A DNA stretch of 64,000 nt from Lunularia cruciata (GCA_948567375.1 OX419760.1:186001-250000), one strand, 5' to 3'; counted from the first letter of the stretch, positions 46,757-59,549 are shown. Translations and numbers: made by a program. Notes: a model not told the origin generated them from the letters alone.

Positions 46757-47330
46757 TCAGGACAAGAGAATTCTTCAAGAGAGATACAAGAGAGAAAATA
46801 CAAGTATCACATTCAATCCTCTGATGCCCCAAAGGAGCACCTTCTTTTTATTATATAGCAAAGAGGATCCCCTCAAAGGAAGCTACACCCTTGGATCAGA
46901 GACATGGATTGGTGACCTGTCAATGAGCTCCATCCTTGGATTAGTTGTTTAGATGGGTGACATGTTAGTCCTTGTCCTATCTAGTTAGTCCAAAGGGAAT
47001 CTTTAGCAAATCTTCTTGTAGGGAGCTCAAAATTGCATGGGTCAGGTACCATTGAAAGATCTTAACAAGACAAATAATAGGAGGGAGAAGACACATTTTT
47101 TTGTCCTTAAGGGGGATACTCTGTTCATTTTTGAGGCCTAATTCATCCGTTTAGGCCTCCAAAATTAGCTCTAAAGTTTTAAGGCTATTTTCAACTTCTG
47201 ACCTATTAGTAAAGTACTCTTTTGACGAGACCTCTACCTGATCTACCTAGCCCATTGTACACAACATCCTTCTAAATGTTACCAAACCAACTTTCAACTC
47301 TAGATAATATGTCTAGCTGCTTGTATTACA
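46757..47330. repeat. ~570-bp dispersed repeat, copy 1
   Basis: Matches 54752-55310 in the same orientation along its full length: GGACAAGAGAA, GATGCCCCAAAGGAGCACCT, TTTATTATATAGCAAAGAGG, ATGGATTGGTGACCT, AGCTCCATCCTTGGATTAGT, TAAGGCTATTTT and GTATTACA at the end. It contains a purine run (GGAGGGAGAAG). It interrupts the second gypsy gag. Identity unknown; it may be an LTR or the end of another element. Confidence 0.88.
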
Positions 47331-50300
47331 TACCTCTAGAAATTGAGCTTGCAGTAATGAAGATGTTATTTGGAGACCAATGTTGTCTCCATAGCTCAAT
47401 CTCTTCCAAATGAACTCTCTTGAACTCATGATAATCATCCAATGGTAGATTCTCCAATTGTTAGAACAATCTTTTCCATGTCATAAAGGGTGTGAATAAA
47501 GTTAGGTTCAACATCTACTACAGATCACATCAATTGTCAAACTCTTGGATGAAGTCATTCAACGCAATGGTATCCATTATACCAAAGCATCACTTAAGAC
47601 CTTTGGAGGCTCCATAAATCTTGTCCATATCTCACAACAATGATGTGGAAAAACAATATACACTACCAACTAAATCAACTCTTATGTTAGACCCCAAACT
47701 AGAATCAATCTCCTTCCTCAATGGTACTTGAGATATGGGTTGATACCAAGCACCACTCCACTATGTTTAGTACCAACAACCTCGTCTAGAATCCCCAAAG
47801 AACTTTGTCATAATGATGTATCTCAAATTGCAACCGTAACCACCAAGTGCCACCATCCATAAATGTTACTCTAAATGTGACAACTACACTAAGGAAAAGG
47901 GTAACTAGTAACATGACATCACAATATGAACTATCATGGTCTATATCTCATCACTTTTTGCCTCATTGGAGAGAAATATAGATAGTCTTATTGGTCATCA
48001 CTCTAGCTTCACAACCAAGAGCACACCATATCAATAATGCTCTAATATCAAGGCACCTTACACAAATATGGTGCACAAACATGAAGTATAAAATAGAGAG
48101 GTCGCAATCACAAGAAATGTCAACAATAACACTCCATCTCACAAATCAATATTGGACTTATTTTACCACCATTTGCATTTGATATGATAAGAGTGCCTAT
48201 CTACTCTTACACTACCAAGATCACCAAGAATGGGATCAAATGTCCTCTCTTAGCCAAAGCTACATGGGTATATGTATGATGAGTCCACCAGTCTTTATGA
48301 CAAGAAGTGTGGGTAGACCAGTTGGCTAGGGCATGAGTTTAGGAACCAAAGATCTAGAGTTCAAACCCTTTTGTGCACAATCTTGAAAGGTGGTTAATTT
48401 TGTCAAACGACTACCACAAACATAACTAAGTTGGCTAACCTCATGCCAACAAGCTTCTTTCTCTAGCCCTATGCCGTTGAATTTTGGCCTTTCTCCTTGC
48501 TAAATAAAACCCTCTCCAAATTGGCTAACCTCCACCAAATTTAACAAATGTCCAAATCTGCCAACCTTTGCCAACTCAAAATCAGATTTAATCCAAATCA
48601 GTTTTAATCCTTCTCCAATCTAATAGATCTCTAAGTATTTTTCCAATATAGAAATCCTTTACTAAAAGAACCCAATTTCTTCAATTCAAGGGTTGGAAAT
48701 TTCTATATCACTAATTTAGGAAGATAGGTTTCTCAATTTGTTACTCAATTTTTCTTTTGAATCCAATCCACAACACTAAGGCCTCCAATTTCACTCTCTT
48801 TCCCTTGAAATGAACACACACTAACTCAAGTTGACCTCATTATCATAGAATTTGGGTAGTGATTCCACACACCATCCACCCAACTATCAACTCAATTATC
48901 AATTGGATGCAACTACCAGAGCACTTCTATACATGATCCACTTAACTAAAACAAAAATTGAGTAACAACAATCCCACTAGGCCTGGAGATACCACTAATG
49001 CCCATAGTTTTTGCACCCAATTTCTCCTCACAATTCACTTCTCTAATGTAATCAATTAAGTTCACACACTCAACTTGGTTTATAATTCAATCACATAACT
49101 CAATATTGCCAACAACAAGCATTGAAAATATTCAAGCACACCCACTCTAGCTCATAGACTCCAGGTGAAGCTTGACAACCCTTGCCATCATAGCCAAGAG
49201 CTTGAAGGCTCAACATCAAAGAAGTGAGCTCTTTGGAGTTGCACTTCAACATATTCTCCTCTAGACTTGACCTAGCACTCCAACCCTAACAGTGTTATTG
49301 ACAATCCATCTAATGATGCAAATGGTGTTACTAATGGTAGCTCCAACTATGTGATCAATAGCCTTAACATAAATCTAGCTATCTTTAAGTAGCCTTTAAG
49401 CAACTGTTGGTATAACTATTACTCCCAAGACTAACACTCCAATATCAAACCAACCAATCTTCAACTTACAAATTTTGTGATATAGTTCCTCCTACCATGC
49501 ACAAGCTAAGGAAGAAATTCATCTTAGTGCATTCAAATTACATCATAAAAAAATTATGCAAAGATTGCAATATATTTCATATTTGAAAATATACCATAGT
49601 GCTAGTATTTGATATAGGGAGAAAATTCTTCTCAAGCTTGAGGAAAGAAAAGATACTAATATTTAACAAAGGTTAAATAAATAAACAAAATTTCACTCTT
49701 CTTTAACCAAATTTAGAGAAATCATAAAGAAGGCTCATGCTTGAAGAACATGAGGTAGAAATCTTATTAATTAAATGAAGAAAATTCAAGAAAAGAGAAA
49801 TTTGAAAAATGCTAAATTTGAAATAAGGTATTAGAAATCTTCCCAAATATATAAATCTAGCTTGCTATTACTTTGAAAAATAATACTATCAACAAGAATG
49901 AGTAGAGTAAGTTTGTTGGAGTTGTATTTGGATGTTTTGAAGAGAACTCCACATTTAAGGCATCATGTAATCCTTCCTTCAATTAAATCATGCCTAAATT
50001 TTGAAGATAAAAAAAGTTAATTAAATTTACCACATTACAAGAAATTTTTTTCTTTAGAATAAGTTAGATCTAAAAACATTGAAAGAGTATACTATATGGA
50101 ATAGATTTTAATAAGTTAGGAAAATATCAATTATAATGATAAATTTGAATTTATATTTTAGATCCAATAGAAGTTAGACTTTATGAACTGAAATTCTAAA
50201 TGATTCTAAAATATACTAAAAGATATTCAATGGAGACAATTGAAGACCTTGAAATTAATGACAATAAGCCTTGTGTTAGAGCATAATATTTTGACTTTGC

Positions 50301-51859
50301 AAAGAGAAAGTACATGAAATTCTTTGTTCATTTAAAAGGAAGTATGGGCTTATTGATATTTTGAATGAACAATACAAGATGATCTTAGAAGGAACGGACT
50401 GAAGCAAAGACTAAGCTCACTCTTATATTTTTATTGTAGAGGTCAGCTAAGAGGAATATATATATACCAGCTTTTAGTAAGAGGAGCTTAATTTTAACTT
50501 CCTTCTTTATTTGATAAAGATCTTCTTTTATGAGATATCAGTTGAAACTCATTATGTGCATGGTAAGTATGGTAAAGATCTTGGAAGAAGTATCTTCTCT
50601 CAAACTGGTTGTTCAGTTTTCTTCTTTGCATGATAGAGGTCTTTCTTCCAATAGAGGTTGAGATTACATCATTATTTCTTATATTTGCAAGTTGGTGTTT
50701 CAAAAATGGTTATTTTAGTATTTGGCTTTCAAAATAAATTTAGAACCTTATAAAGCATTTAATTAGCAAGAAATATTGCACAGAATTTTTCTATAAACAT
50801 TAGTTCCTATTAAAACAAATAGATCTCAAATTCTATCTATAAGAATAAAGACATGGAAAATTTAAGAAGATATGTTAAATATTTTTTTATGTAAAACTTG
50901 ATAGTGCTAGTAACCTAAGGTGATCCTAGCTCATTTTCTTAAGAACTCAAAATTATTTGAGAAAGCATCTAGGTCATTATAGATATAATCAATTGCACAT
51001 TAAGTATGTCTCTAACAAAATTTAGCTCATTAAAAATACAATAAAAAAATAGATAGGAAATAAATAAGAGATTCTCCAAGAAATAACCTTATAACCATGA
51101 ATTCTTGCCTATATGATTCTCTATTTATCTAGTTCAAGATATGGATTTGAATATGAAGTTAAGAGGTGGAGATAGTAGTAAGTGTGACTATCCATAGTAG
51201 TATGTTTGACTATCCATATGAACTTTGCTAAGGATCTTCAGATGAATTGCTTGTAGAAATAACTAGAGGTGATAGAAAGAATAGATAAATTTCAATGATG
51301 AGGTGTGCAATAGAGAATCCAACCTCTAGACGCCAAATATAAAGAAGTTTAAAAGAACATACTTTTGTATACATGTTACATAATTTAAGAAAAATATAAA
51401 ATTGTAATCTTTATGACTTGAATATTTAGCTTTCTTTCAAAATGATCTTTACTTGTATAGCAAATGCAAAACTTATGTTTGATTTTGTATTTTGCTTGTT
51501 GAAGAGAGTCTCTTCAATATGACTCCTCCAAGCAAGATAAATTATTTTCTTAGAATTCTATAGCACTTCAAAGAAGATACCACCAACTTGTATTGTCACT
51601 TTTATTATTTAATTACTTTCCCATGGATGTTCAACATCTTTTTCTTAGATTTATCTTCTTAAAATTTCAAAACAGAAGTTTAGCTTATCTTAGGATGAAC
51701 ATATTTAGATTGTGTTTGTGATCAATGCTCAACTTAGAGTATAACTTATGTTTGTTATACATAAAAAAGATAAACTTTAATGCTCATGAAAAATCCTCAC
51801 AAGGAGTATGATATAGGGCTTTCTACTTAGAGTTTTCTTGTGAGTTTATTAGAGTTTTC
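47331..51859. other. AT-rich repeat-like sequence, mostly unassigned
   Basis: No domain recognised on either strand. The only item I can name is a tRNA-derived SINE candidate at about 48306-48395. 49,500-51,850 is very AT-rich and CpG-poor. Confidence 0.4.
48306..48395 (+). mobile_element. candidate tRNA-derived SINE head
   Basis: TAGACCAGTTGGCTAGGGC (48314-48332) fits an RNA polymerase III A box and GAGTTCAAACCC (about 48357-48368) fits a B box, spaced as in tRNA genes. The T-arm and acceptor do not pair well, so this is not an intact tRNA gene. The 3' end of the element is not defined. Confidence 0.5.
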
Positions 51860-52690
51860 TTGTGTAGATATGATCTCTCATTTTGTCTAAACACTTAATT
51901 TTAAAATTTTACTTTATGGATTAATTTATTCTTAACTTTTCAAATAGAGTGATCATAGTAAAATAATTGAATACAAAGGAAAGTGCCACATTGAAGTCCT
52001 TTATTATTTCCTATTTAATCTCTTGAGCAAAGACAACTCCTAAACAAGGACATAATGCCAAGAAGGCACACATAAAAACAACAAAGAATAATCATTGGCA
52101 CAAAAGTATATAATCCAATGAATTAAGAGAAGTAATGGTTAAAAACTAAAAATGCTCTTCTTCTATGAAGGTCTCCTGAAGATTTTGTTAAGATAAGTGT
52201 CCTACCTTCCAAAGACAAGGAGTGTTGTCCTTCAAAGAATTGCCCTTCTTTCGAAGACGCTTACATCTGTAAAGATCCTTGCTCCTTCCGGAGACCAAAA
52301 TTTAAGGCCCTTCAAAGATTATGTGCATCTCCTTCCAAAGGCACCATGTTATGTGCAGTCAATACATTCCCTTTGCAAAGGCACCATTTTTAACAAACTG
52401 CAATGTTCTACCCTTTGGAAGGCACCATCTTCTCCCAAGACCAATGTTATATCTCTTTACAAGGCATTGCCTTTGCTTGAAACTCAATGTTATACCCTTT
52501 GGAAGGCATTATCTCCTTGAAATGATGTTCTATCCTTCACACAAAGCACTATCTTCACCAAAATCCAATGTTTTATCTTTTGGAAAGCATGATCTTCAAG
52601 ACATCACAAAATCTTGTGACAATCTGTCCATTTGGTATTCATACTTTGGTTACTTAGAACACTACAGCTCAAGGCTGTGAAGGCATTGTC
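51860..52690 (-). repeat. candidate 3' LTR of the minus-strand gypsy element
   Basis: CTTGAGCAAAGACAACTCCT (from 52021) and ACAACAAAG-AATAATCA (52079-52094) parallel CTTGGGCAAGAACCACTCCT and ACAAAAAG-AAAACAAATAATCA near 63884-63962, inside the probable 5' LTR at the right end. The match is diverged and patchy, and it includes an internal minisatellite absent from the visible part of the other copy. Confidence 0.3.
52317..52610 (+). repeat. decayed minisatellite, unit 38-43 bp, about seven copies
   Basis: Units start near 52317, 52360, 52401, 52442, 52485, 52523 and 52566. The core is CAATGTTCTACCCTTTGGAA followed by GGCACCATCTTCTCC; variants include CAATGTTATATCTCTTTACA and CAATGTTTTATCTTTTGGAA. 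Further diverged units may extend back to 52200. Confidence 0.85.
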
Positions 52691-54751
52691 AAGCAATTGC
52701 ACCAAAGCTAGTGATCACACATACTAAGCACCCCACAATATTTATTGATCTTCATCAAAGTTCAAACACAAATCAAGAAAATTTCATGAGAGAGTTTGAG
52801 CAAAGTGACAAAGAGAAGGGAAGCTCTTTCACTTTATTAACCAATCATTATTAGAAAATGTAGCTCTTTGAATGTTGTGCTTCAATAACTGCACACACTC
52901 AAAACTAAGAATTACAAAACTAACAAAAGTAACTAATAAATAGCCACCGCCTAATGGTCCAAGAAGGCCACTATAGGAGATTCATCTCTAGGAGAGTATG
53001 AAGAAGGTACAGCCAAGATATCATGCTATCCCACTATCTCCACAACTAGTTCAAATGAGTTTGATGCCTCCTTGACTTTCTCTTCTAGCTCTAAAGTCTA
53101 CACTATGTTGTTGAACCAAGCTCTAATGGATAGCAAAGTCATTCTCAAGCTCTTTCTCAACTCCTTAAACTTCCTTTCTATCCTAGTCCTAAGTCCTAGG
53201 GCAATCCACTCCAATGTTTGGTGATCAAGCAACTCCATGAGTTTTTGACTTGCAAGTCGGAGCTCATGTAATTCATCTACATTGGTGGTGTTCTCCACAA
53301 ACTTGACCATCATCTCTTCCATGATATTACATACTTGTCTTACTCCTTCACTAGCGATTTCACGTTCACTTCATCACCTTGAAGAGCCTTGATTGGGCAA
53401 AAAATAGGAGTGACCACCAAGAGCTAGAGCTTCTCTTGCTTCTCTTCATTCAAACAATTGTAGTGGTGATGAGTTTTTGGTGTATCACCTTCAATCTATC
53501 TTGCAAATTCTTCACCATTTCTTGGTATTTGGTGGTGAAAAGAATTATCTCCCTTTGGTAGGTGGTGGGTGATTCTTCAATTTTACCTTTTGGATGGCCG
53601 CCAATGCTTGGACAATTTTCAATTGCCTCACCTACAATTTGAATTGCTGGATCAGCTCCACGATTTTGCCTTCTCTTTGGCTGCCAACTCCCAAAGATCC
53701 TCTTAGATCTTTGAAGTCTCTCAAATTGACTCATAACCAAATGGTTCTCTTCTTCATGTTTGTGAAAATGACCTTACAATACAATCAAGCCTTTCTCCAA
53801 TTCCTTGATATACATGTTCTTAAACCTCTTTCTCTTCTCCTTCTCTTTCTCTTCACGGGTAGTCTTCAAGGTATTTAACCCCTCCTACAAACCAATCAAC
53901 TCCATACCTTAGTTCTTCTATTTTTCCCAAAGATAAAGTACCTTGCTCTTCAAGGATACTACTTTGGACTTATGCTTCTCTAATTGAGCATGCATCTTAG
54001 TAACCATAGTCACATAGCCTGATTCTTGTGGAAATTCCTTCTCATATGTTGGATAGTTAGTATCCAAAACCATCATCAAGGTAGCAAAATATTTTGAGTA
54101 TACCTCACTCCAAGCATCTATTTAATAACAAAACATTTTGTTTCTCTAGTCAAGAACTTCCTTGTATCAATGGGTAGGGAGGTGTCTTCTTCCTTGAGTA
54201 TTTACTATGGTATTGCAAACTTCTTTAAAATGTCTTCTTTCTCTTTAGCAAAGTTATCATTATATCCCAATTCTTGGATAGAAGCTTCTTGAGTTATTTC
54301 TATGAGTGTTGCTCACGGATGAGCATGTTGTTGAATCCCCCATACATCAACTTCTCCAAGAGCCTTTCTTTCTTGGCTCTTGATACCTCCTTCTACTTTC
54401 AATTCCTTTGATGCTTCTCCTTCTTGGTCAAAATCCATTTCATGCTTCCAAAGGTATCTCTTCTTCTTCTTTGGGTTAAGTGTCTTCATCTTTATCTGAC
54501 TCCTTGATAACTTGGAGTCTCGTTTCATTCCTCCAAATAGTAGACTTCTTGATAATGGGGTTAGTATGAAATTTGAACTTCTTCTCCTTCTTCACTAGAC
54601 TTGCAAATTCACCCATCTTCAAGTACTTCTCATATGCTTCTCACATGAGCTCCATTTGGTGCAATCTCTTTGAAATAAGTAGGCAATACTTCATGAAAAA
54701 AAATTCTAGCTTCTTTTCCTTGGTGAGTAATCCATGGCTAATTATTATATT
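52691..54751 (-). pseudogene. broken charged ORF on the minus strand, downstream of a gypsy pol
   Basis: Minus-strand frames at 53098-53322, 53450-53740 and 54313-54528 give Lys/Glu-rich, coiled-coil-like products (ELHELRLASQKLMELLDHQ; TKYQEMVKNLQDRLKVIHQK). They lie after the pol genes in the reading direction of the minus-strand element, where large gypsy elements of the Athila/Tat type carry an extra ORF. That position fits an accessory ORF. Several stops; no domain recognised. Confidence 0.4.
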
Positions 54752-55310
54752 CCAAGGACAAGAGAACTCTTTAAGAGATACAAGAGAGAAAACACAATTT
54801 CACACTCAATACTCCGATGCCCCAAAGGAGCACCTTCTCTTTATTATATAGCAAAGAGGATCTTTGGATCAGATACATGGATTGGTGACCTATCAGCAAG
54901 CTCCATCCTTGGATTAGTTGTTTGGATGGGTGATATGTCAATCCTTGTCATATCTAGTTGGTCAAATGGGTTTGACTAAAGGGAACCTTTAGGGAATCTT
55001 CCCATAAGGAGGTCAAAATTACATGGGTGAGGTACCATTGGAAAGCTCTTGATGAGATGAATCATAAGGGGGAGAAGGCAAGCCTGTTTTTCATGAGGAT
55101 AAAGATTCTCTCAGCACCTACTTCATCCATTTAGGCCTTCAAAATGTGCTCTAGATTTTTAAGGCTATTTTTGGCTTTTGCACTATATGTAGAGTACTAT
55201 TTTGATGACACCTCTGTCTGATCTTCCTAGCACATTTTACACAACATCCTTCTGGATATTACCAAGCCAATTTTCACCTCCAAATAATATGTCTAGGTAC
55301 TTGTATTACA
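54752..55310. repeat. ~570-bp dispersed repeat, copy 2
   Basis: See the copy at 46757-47330. This copy is about 15 bases shorter overall, lacking CCCTCAAAGGAAGCTACACC-like sequence after AAAGAGGATC but having an extra GGTTTGACTAAA. It splits the minus-strand charged ORF region. Confidence 0.88.
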
Positions 55311-55620
55311 CTAATTTGGAAATGAATCACAAATGGCATGAAGTAGTGAAGTCTTGGTACATTGAACACATTGTAAATCTTTTAAACATGAATGTGGAAG
55401 ATCTACCTTGAATAGATTAGTCTCTCCAAAAATAGGTGCTAGAAGAAAGCAACCAATGAGTTTGTGAAATAGGTAGTGCATTGGGGACTGAAGATCTTCA
55501 TCAATGCCCAACCAATCTCCCTTTTGTGTAGGGTTCTTGTAATATGCCACTAACCATACATTGGTGGGATGCCTATGTGGTACCCACATTTTTCATTTTG
55601 GATGAGTTTTGAAGAAGAAA
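55311..55620 (-). pseudogene. minus-strand ORF fragment, probably retroelement accessory
   Basis: The 92-codon frame 55311-55589 (MWVPHRHPTNVWLVAYYKNP...) has the same strand as the fragments at 52691-54751 and lies on the other side of the inserted repeat, so it may be part of the same broken ORF. No domain recognised. Confidence 0.3.
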
Positions 55621-55639
55621 TGCCTTGTTGAAACCAAAC

Positions 55640-57310
55640 TGAAATCAAATGGAGAAGAAATGAGAAGAAATCTTTGTTTTGATCAGACCCAAGGAAGTTG
55701 ACTTTGTGTTGGAGGAAGAATGACTCGAGTGGATCAGACCCAAAGAAGCGTACTTTGTGACAGAGGAAGAGGAAGAAAGAGGTAAGATGTTGAAAGAGTG
55801 TACTTTGCGTCGGAATGGAAATTACAAGTCAGGATAACTATGGGAGCCATATCTCGGTGATGACTCGTCCAAATCATGCATGCTATATCTCGTTGTAAGC
55901 GTCTTGTTTAGGGATTTTTTTTGCCACCAAAAGCGTTGAGTTTGGAGGTCTGTCGCAGAAATCAAATGCATTTGAAGTTTTGGGAGTAGATATATAGAGT
56001 AGTTGAGTGACTTCAGACTTACATGACTTCGGGTTACAGAGACTTCAGTTAAGAGACTTTGCCTCAGGATGAAAGTGACCAGATCTGAGGTAGTCAGATC
56101 TTTGAGTGCAATGAAGGTGAATTTGGGAGTCTTGCCAGAGGCATTAAAGGAAGCTATGATAGGGAAATAAGATATTTATGATACTCATGAGTTCAATTTC
56201 AGTTCTGATTGAAGATATGATAGAATTAGAAGAGAAATAGTAGTAGTGAATGGACCTGAAGTGCACGATCAAACAATAAGTGTCTTCTAGTCAGTTATAT
56301 GAGCGACTAGGGGAAAGTGAGTTACAAATTGGAGGCATAGATAGTGTATCCATGCTTTCAATTATAATTCTTGATGAGGAGATAGTAAAATTAGCAAAGG
56401 AATTGATAGTAGTTAGACCTTAAGTAAGAGAAGTAGGAGTGCAAGTATCTTTGGGTCAGTTATTTGAGTCTTTAGAGAAGAATAGGTCAAGAGATAAAAA
56501 GGAAAATAGATTACCCATGTCTTTAATTGCAGTTTAGAGTGAAGAGGTGTTAGAATTGGTAGAAGAGTTAGTATTTGGGAATTCCGAGGATAGAGTAGTA
56601 TGTGAAGTTAGTTCAGGATTGGAAGCCGAAGAAGAAGTAGATATCGGATTGGAGTAGTAACAGATTGGAGATTTGAAGAGGTAGATATGAAGAAGTGCAT
56701 TTTTATTTTGGATCTGAAGGTCAAGAAAGTTGTTGTAAAATGGTTTAGTTGTTAGATAATTATTGAAGTGCTTTACTATTTAAAGGTGACATTCCCAGTT
56801 GTATATGTTATTCAATGCTCATAATTTTTGAGAATAGAATAAAGCAAAGTGTTGTGAAGTAGTGCTCGTTGCTTGAGCTTGATTTTGAGTATCCGTATTG
56901 TGTTTGTGAGTGTGTGGAGAATTTTGAAGTGCAAGTCAATGTGTTTGTTGGATGTTGGATTTTGTAGTCTTGATCTTTATTCTATGTGTTTGATCCTGAG
57001 TGAAGTGCAATTGGAGCAATGCCTTGATAAATGAGGAATTGTAGTGTTGGTAGTATTCTACATTTGTGAATGCAATGCAGTGTTGATGTGAAACAATTTT
57101 GATCGAGGAAGTTGTGCCTTGAATGGAGGGGTGGAACAAAATTTTGAGGCAAAGTCATTTTGTAGTGAAGTGCCATTTTTGGGAGAGACTGAATCATCAC
57201 AATCAAGATTGTTTGGAAAGATTTGACGGAGTTGTGATTAAGTGTGACAAATGGTTGTGACAAGACTGCAAGTCAATGCTTGTTACTCTCTTCTAGGTGT
57301 AGGTGGTATC
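55640..57310 (+). repeat. LTR-like or untranslated retroelement region
   Basis: Starts with a ~50-bp direct repeat (GATCAGACCCAAGGAAG / GATCAGACCCAAAGAAG at 55681 and 55731). CATATCTCGGTGATGACTCG near 55850 and a terminal region with GAATAGAATAAAG near 56833 look like LTR regulatory and polyadenylation sequence. TGGTATCTAAGAG at 57304 is a weak initiator-Met primer-binding-site match. No partner LTR seen. Confidence 0.3.
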
Positions 57311-58346
57311 TAAGAGATTAAAGACAAAATCAAGAAGGGCTACATTGTGACATTTTACTTTGTATTTGTCCAATTCCGAATCGTATCTCTATTAGAACAA
57401 ACTTTACTTACTTGACTACCGCAAAAGTGATATTTGTTGGGTTGTCACAATCTATCATGGGCAAAGGCCTTATCTATCCTTGCATGCATCTTGCAACTGA
57501 GGTTGAAGCAAGATTTAAACATATAGCCTCTTGCCATTGGGTTCTGTTCCCAATGTCTTTCTCCATTGCATGGGTGTCCATTCTCTCACATTTCTCTCAA
57601 CTTCCCTATACTGCCCCTTTCAATCCACTAAAGGTCTAGAGCCATAGCACCCAAAGTATAATCCCAATTCACAAAAGAAAACACACTCCTAACCTCTGCA
57701 ACATCACTCTTTGTGTAGCCATTTCCCACAAATTGACAGGTGTGGTTCAAGTTTAGAGCGTTCTTGGTAACATAAGGAGAAGTACTCTTCACCATTGTGC
57801 TAGCAATTCATGCTCCTCACACATCAACTCTCAATGTTTGCTCTACTCACTTGGATTGCAAGAAGTGGAAATTAATGAAGAGTGAAGGCTAAGGAAATCT
57901 AAAACCTCTCCACTACAAAAATCTCAAGTTTATAGTGGGTTTTCTTTTCTTACTAACAATGGTGTTTAGTCTCCCATCACTCTCCATTTGTATGAGCCAT
58001 TTTGGAGGCATTTTTTGCATGTTCTTGAAATTTGTGTATTGTTGGTCTCTCTTCACCAAAGATTCCTCCTTATCTTCCAAAGATAGCCTGTCCAGTCTTC
58101 AAAAGACTGGAGTCTCATATTTGAGAGATGGTTTTTGGTCTTCACTAAAAATCATGACCAATATTTGTGAAGACACTAGTCTAGTGAAGAAAGTGCGTGT
58201 TCCAAAGATAGTGTTTGCATACAAAATCTAGTTTTGAAAAATTTCTCCCCTAAAGGCAAGAATTCCACTCTTCCTTCTATTCTAACAAGAAGAACCATAA
58301 AAAAGTAAGAAAAATAGAATTTCCTAAGCACTACAATAATATTCAT
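57311..58346. other. unassigned sequence between retroelement parts
   Basis: The 98-codon + strand frame at 57935-58231 has no recognised domain. A small palindrome is at 58354-58375 (TCCTTGATTT-CC-AAATCAAGGA) and an 8-bp hairpin (CCAGTCTT-CAA-AAGACTGG) near 58091. The 3' end of the neighbouring integrase is missing here. Confidence 0.35.
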
Positions 58347-59061
58347 TCATCCATCCTTGATTTCCAAATCAAGGAATGAAGATTTATGCCATTTAAAATT
58401 GGAATCAAAATAAATTATCTCAATATTTATCCCTTGTCTCAATAAGAGATATTTACTTTTGAGCCACCTTGAAGAGATAGACATCCCTCTCTCAAAGGAA
58501 TCATAATATTGAGAATATTCTTTGATAAAGTGAAGTTTGAAGATATAGTCCTTATTCAAGGATAATTCTAAGAGTGCTAATAGCAGAATAGGGTATAGTA
58601 GCCATTGAGTGGATGGAGTAGGGTCTTCCAATCCTCTTGCATGTGTCAAATTTATGGATGTAGTTATATACATCTTTATACAAAGTGGGCCATTAATATC
58701 CAATTGCCAAAATCTTCTTCATGGTGAAATGCCCTCTTGTAGCCTTTGAATGCAATGCTTGTATCAATCCTCTAACTTTTGAGTCTTTGTCAGCTTCCAA
58801 TTTGAATAGTATGTTTCTCTTGATTTGGTACGGCCTCATCTTGTGCAAGAATATTGCATGTTGCTCCAAATCCATGCCATGAGGGCATTGCAAGTTGCAT
58901 AGATATTGGTACTCCTTTGAGTACCTTGTTCCTTGGTCTATTGTAATGTGAAACAATTCATCATTGGGAAACTCATATCCCACATCCTCAATTTGATCTT
59001 GATTCTTTAGTATGGAGAGAAAATTAGCATTGCCATGTTGTACTCCTTTCCAAACCTCCAC
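58347..59061 (-). pseudogene. gypsy integrase (zinc finger and partial core)
   Basis: The frame at 58693-59061 leads into HSKATRGHFTMKKILAIGY followed by WPTLYKDVYNYIHKFDTC, the H2C2 zinc-binding region. The frame at 58347-58703 continues with EDPTPSTQW and HFIKEYSQYYDSFERG, the start of the catalytic core. Nothing of the D-D-E core after this is recognisable, so the domain is truncated. At least one frameshift lies at the junction near 58,700. Confidence 0.75.
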
Positions 59062-59076
59062 ATTGTAAGTGAATTC

Positions 59077-59330
59077 CTACAAGAGGAGTATCCACCTTGC
59101 AATGTGCCCCAAAGGTTTGGACTTCTTTACTAGGTGTTGCACTACAAAATGATCTACATGAAACAAAAACTCATAACCTAGTATGTATTGAAAAACTTTT
59201 TTACATGCATACAACATTCTGAGTACCTCTCTTTTGGTAGTGGTGTACTTTTCCTTAGCATCCAATAGCTATCAACTTGCAAAATAAATTGGAAAGTCCT
59301 TCTTGCTATTATCTTTTTGACTAAGGATTA
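59077..59330 (-). pseudogene. gypsy RNase H
   Basis: YTTTKREVLRMLYACKKVFQ and FHVDHFVVQHLVKKSKPLGH with IARWILLL match the end of gypsy RNase H. Upstream, IGVILSQKDNSKKDFPIYFAS lies in a neighbouring frame. A stop separates the two parts. Confidence 0.8.
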
Positions 59331-59549
59331 CTCCTATTGTTGTTGATGATATATCTGTATATACATAGAACAAGCTACCCAATCAGGAGATAGCATGATA
59401 GGTGCTTCAACCAATTTGGTAATTTTTACTACAATTGTGTGCTCTTGCTATGTGACCACACATACTCTTCTGATTTGCTTGGTGAGCAATGCTGCAAAAA
59501 TTGCATATTATGCAATGAACTTCTAGTAGTAGCATATGTGTTCGATAAA

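Noticed and set aside
57304-57320. TGGTATCTAAGAG as a primer-binding site of another element
   Set aside because: Only the first seven bases match well and no gag follows; kept only as weak support for the LTR-like region.
57935-58231. 98-codon + strand frame with hydrophobic N-terminus as a small secreted protein
   Set aside because: Lies between retroelement remnants, no homologous motif; hydrophobicity follows from T-rich DNA.
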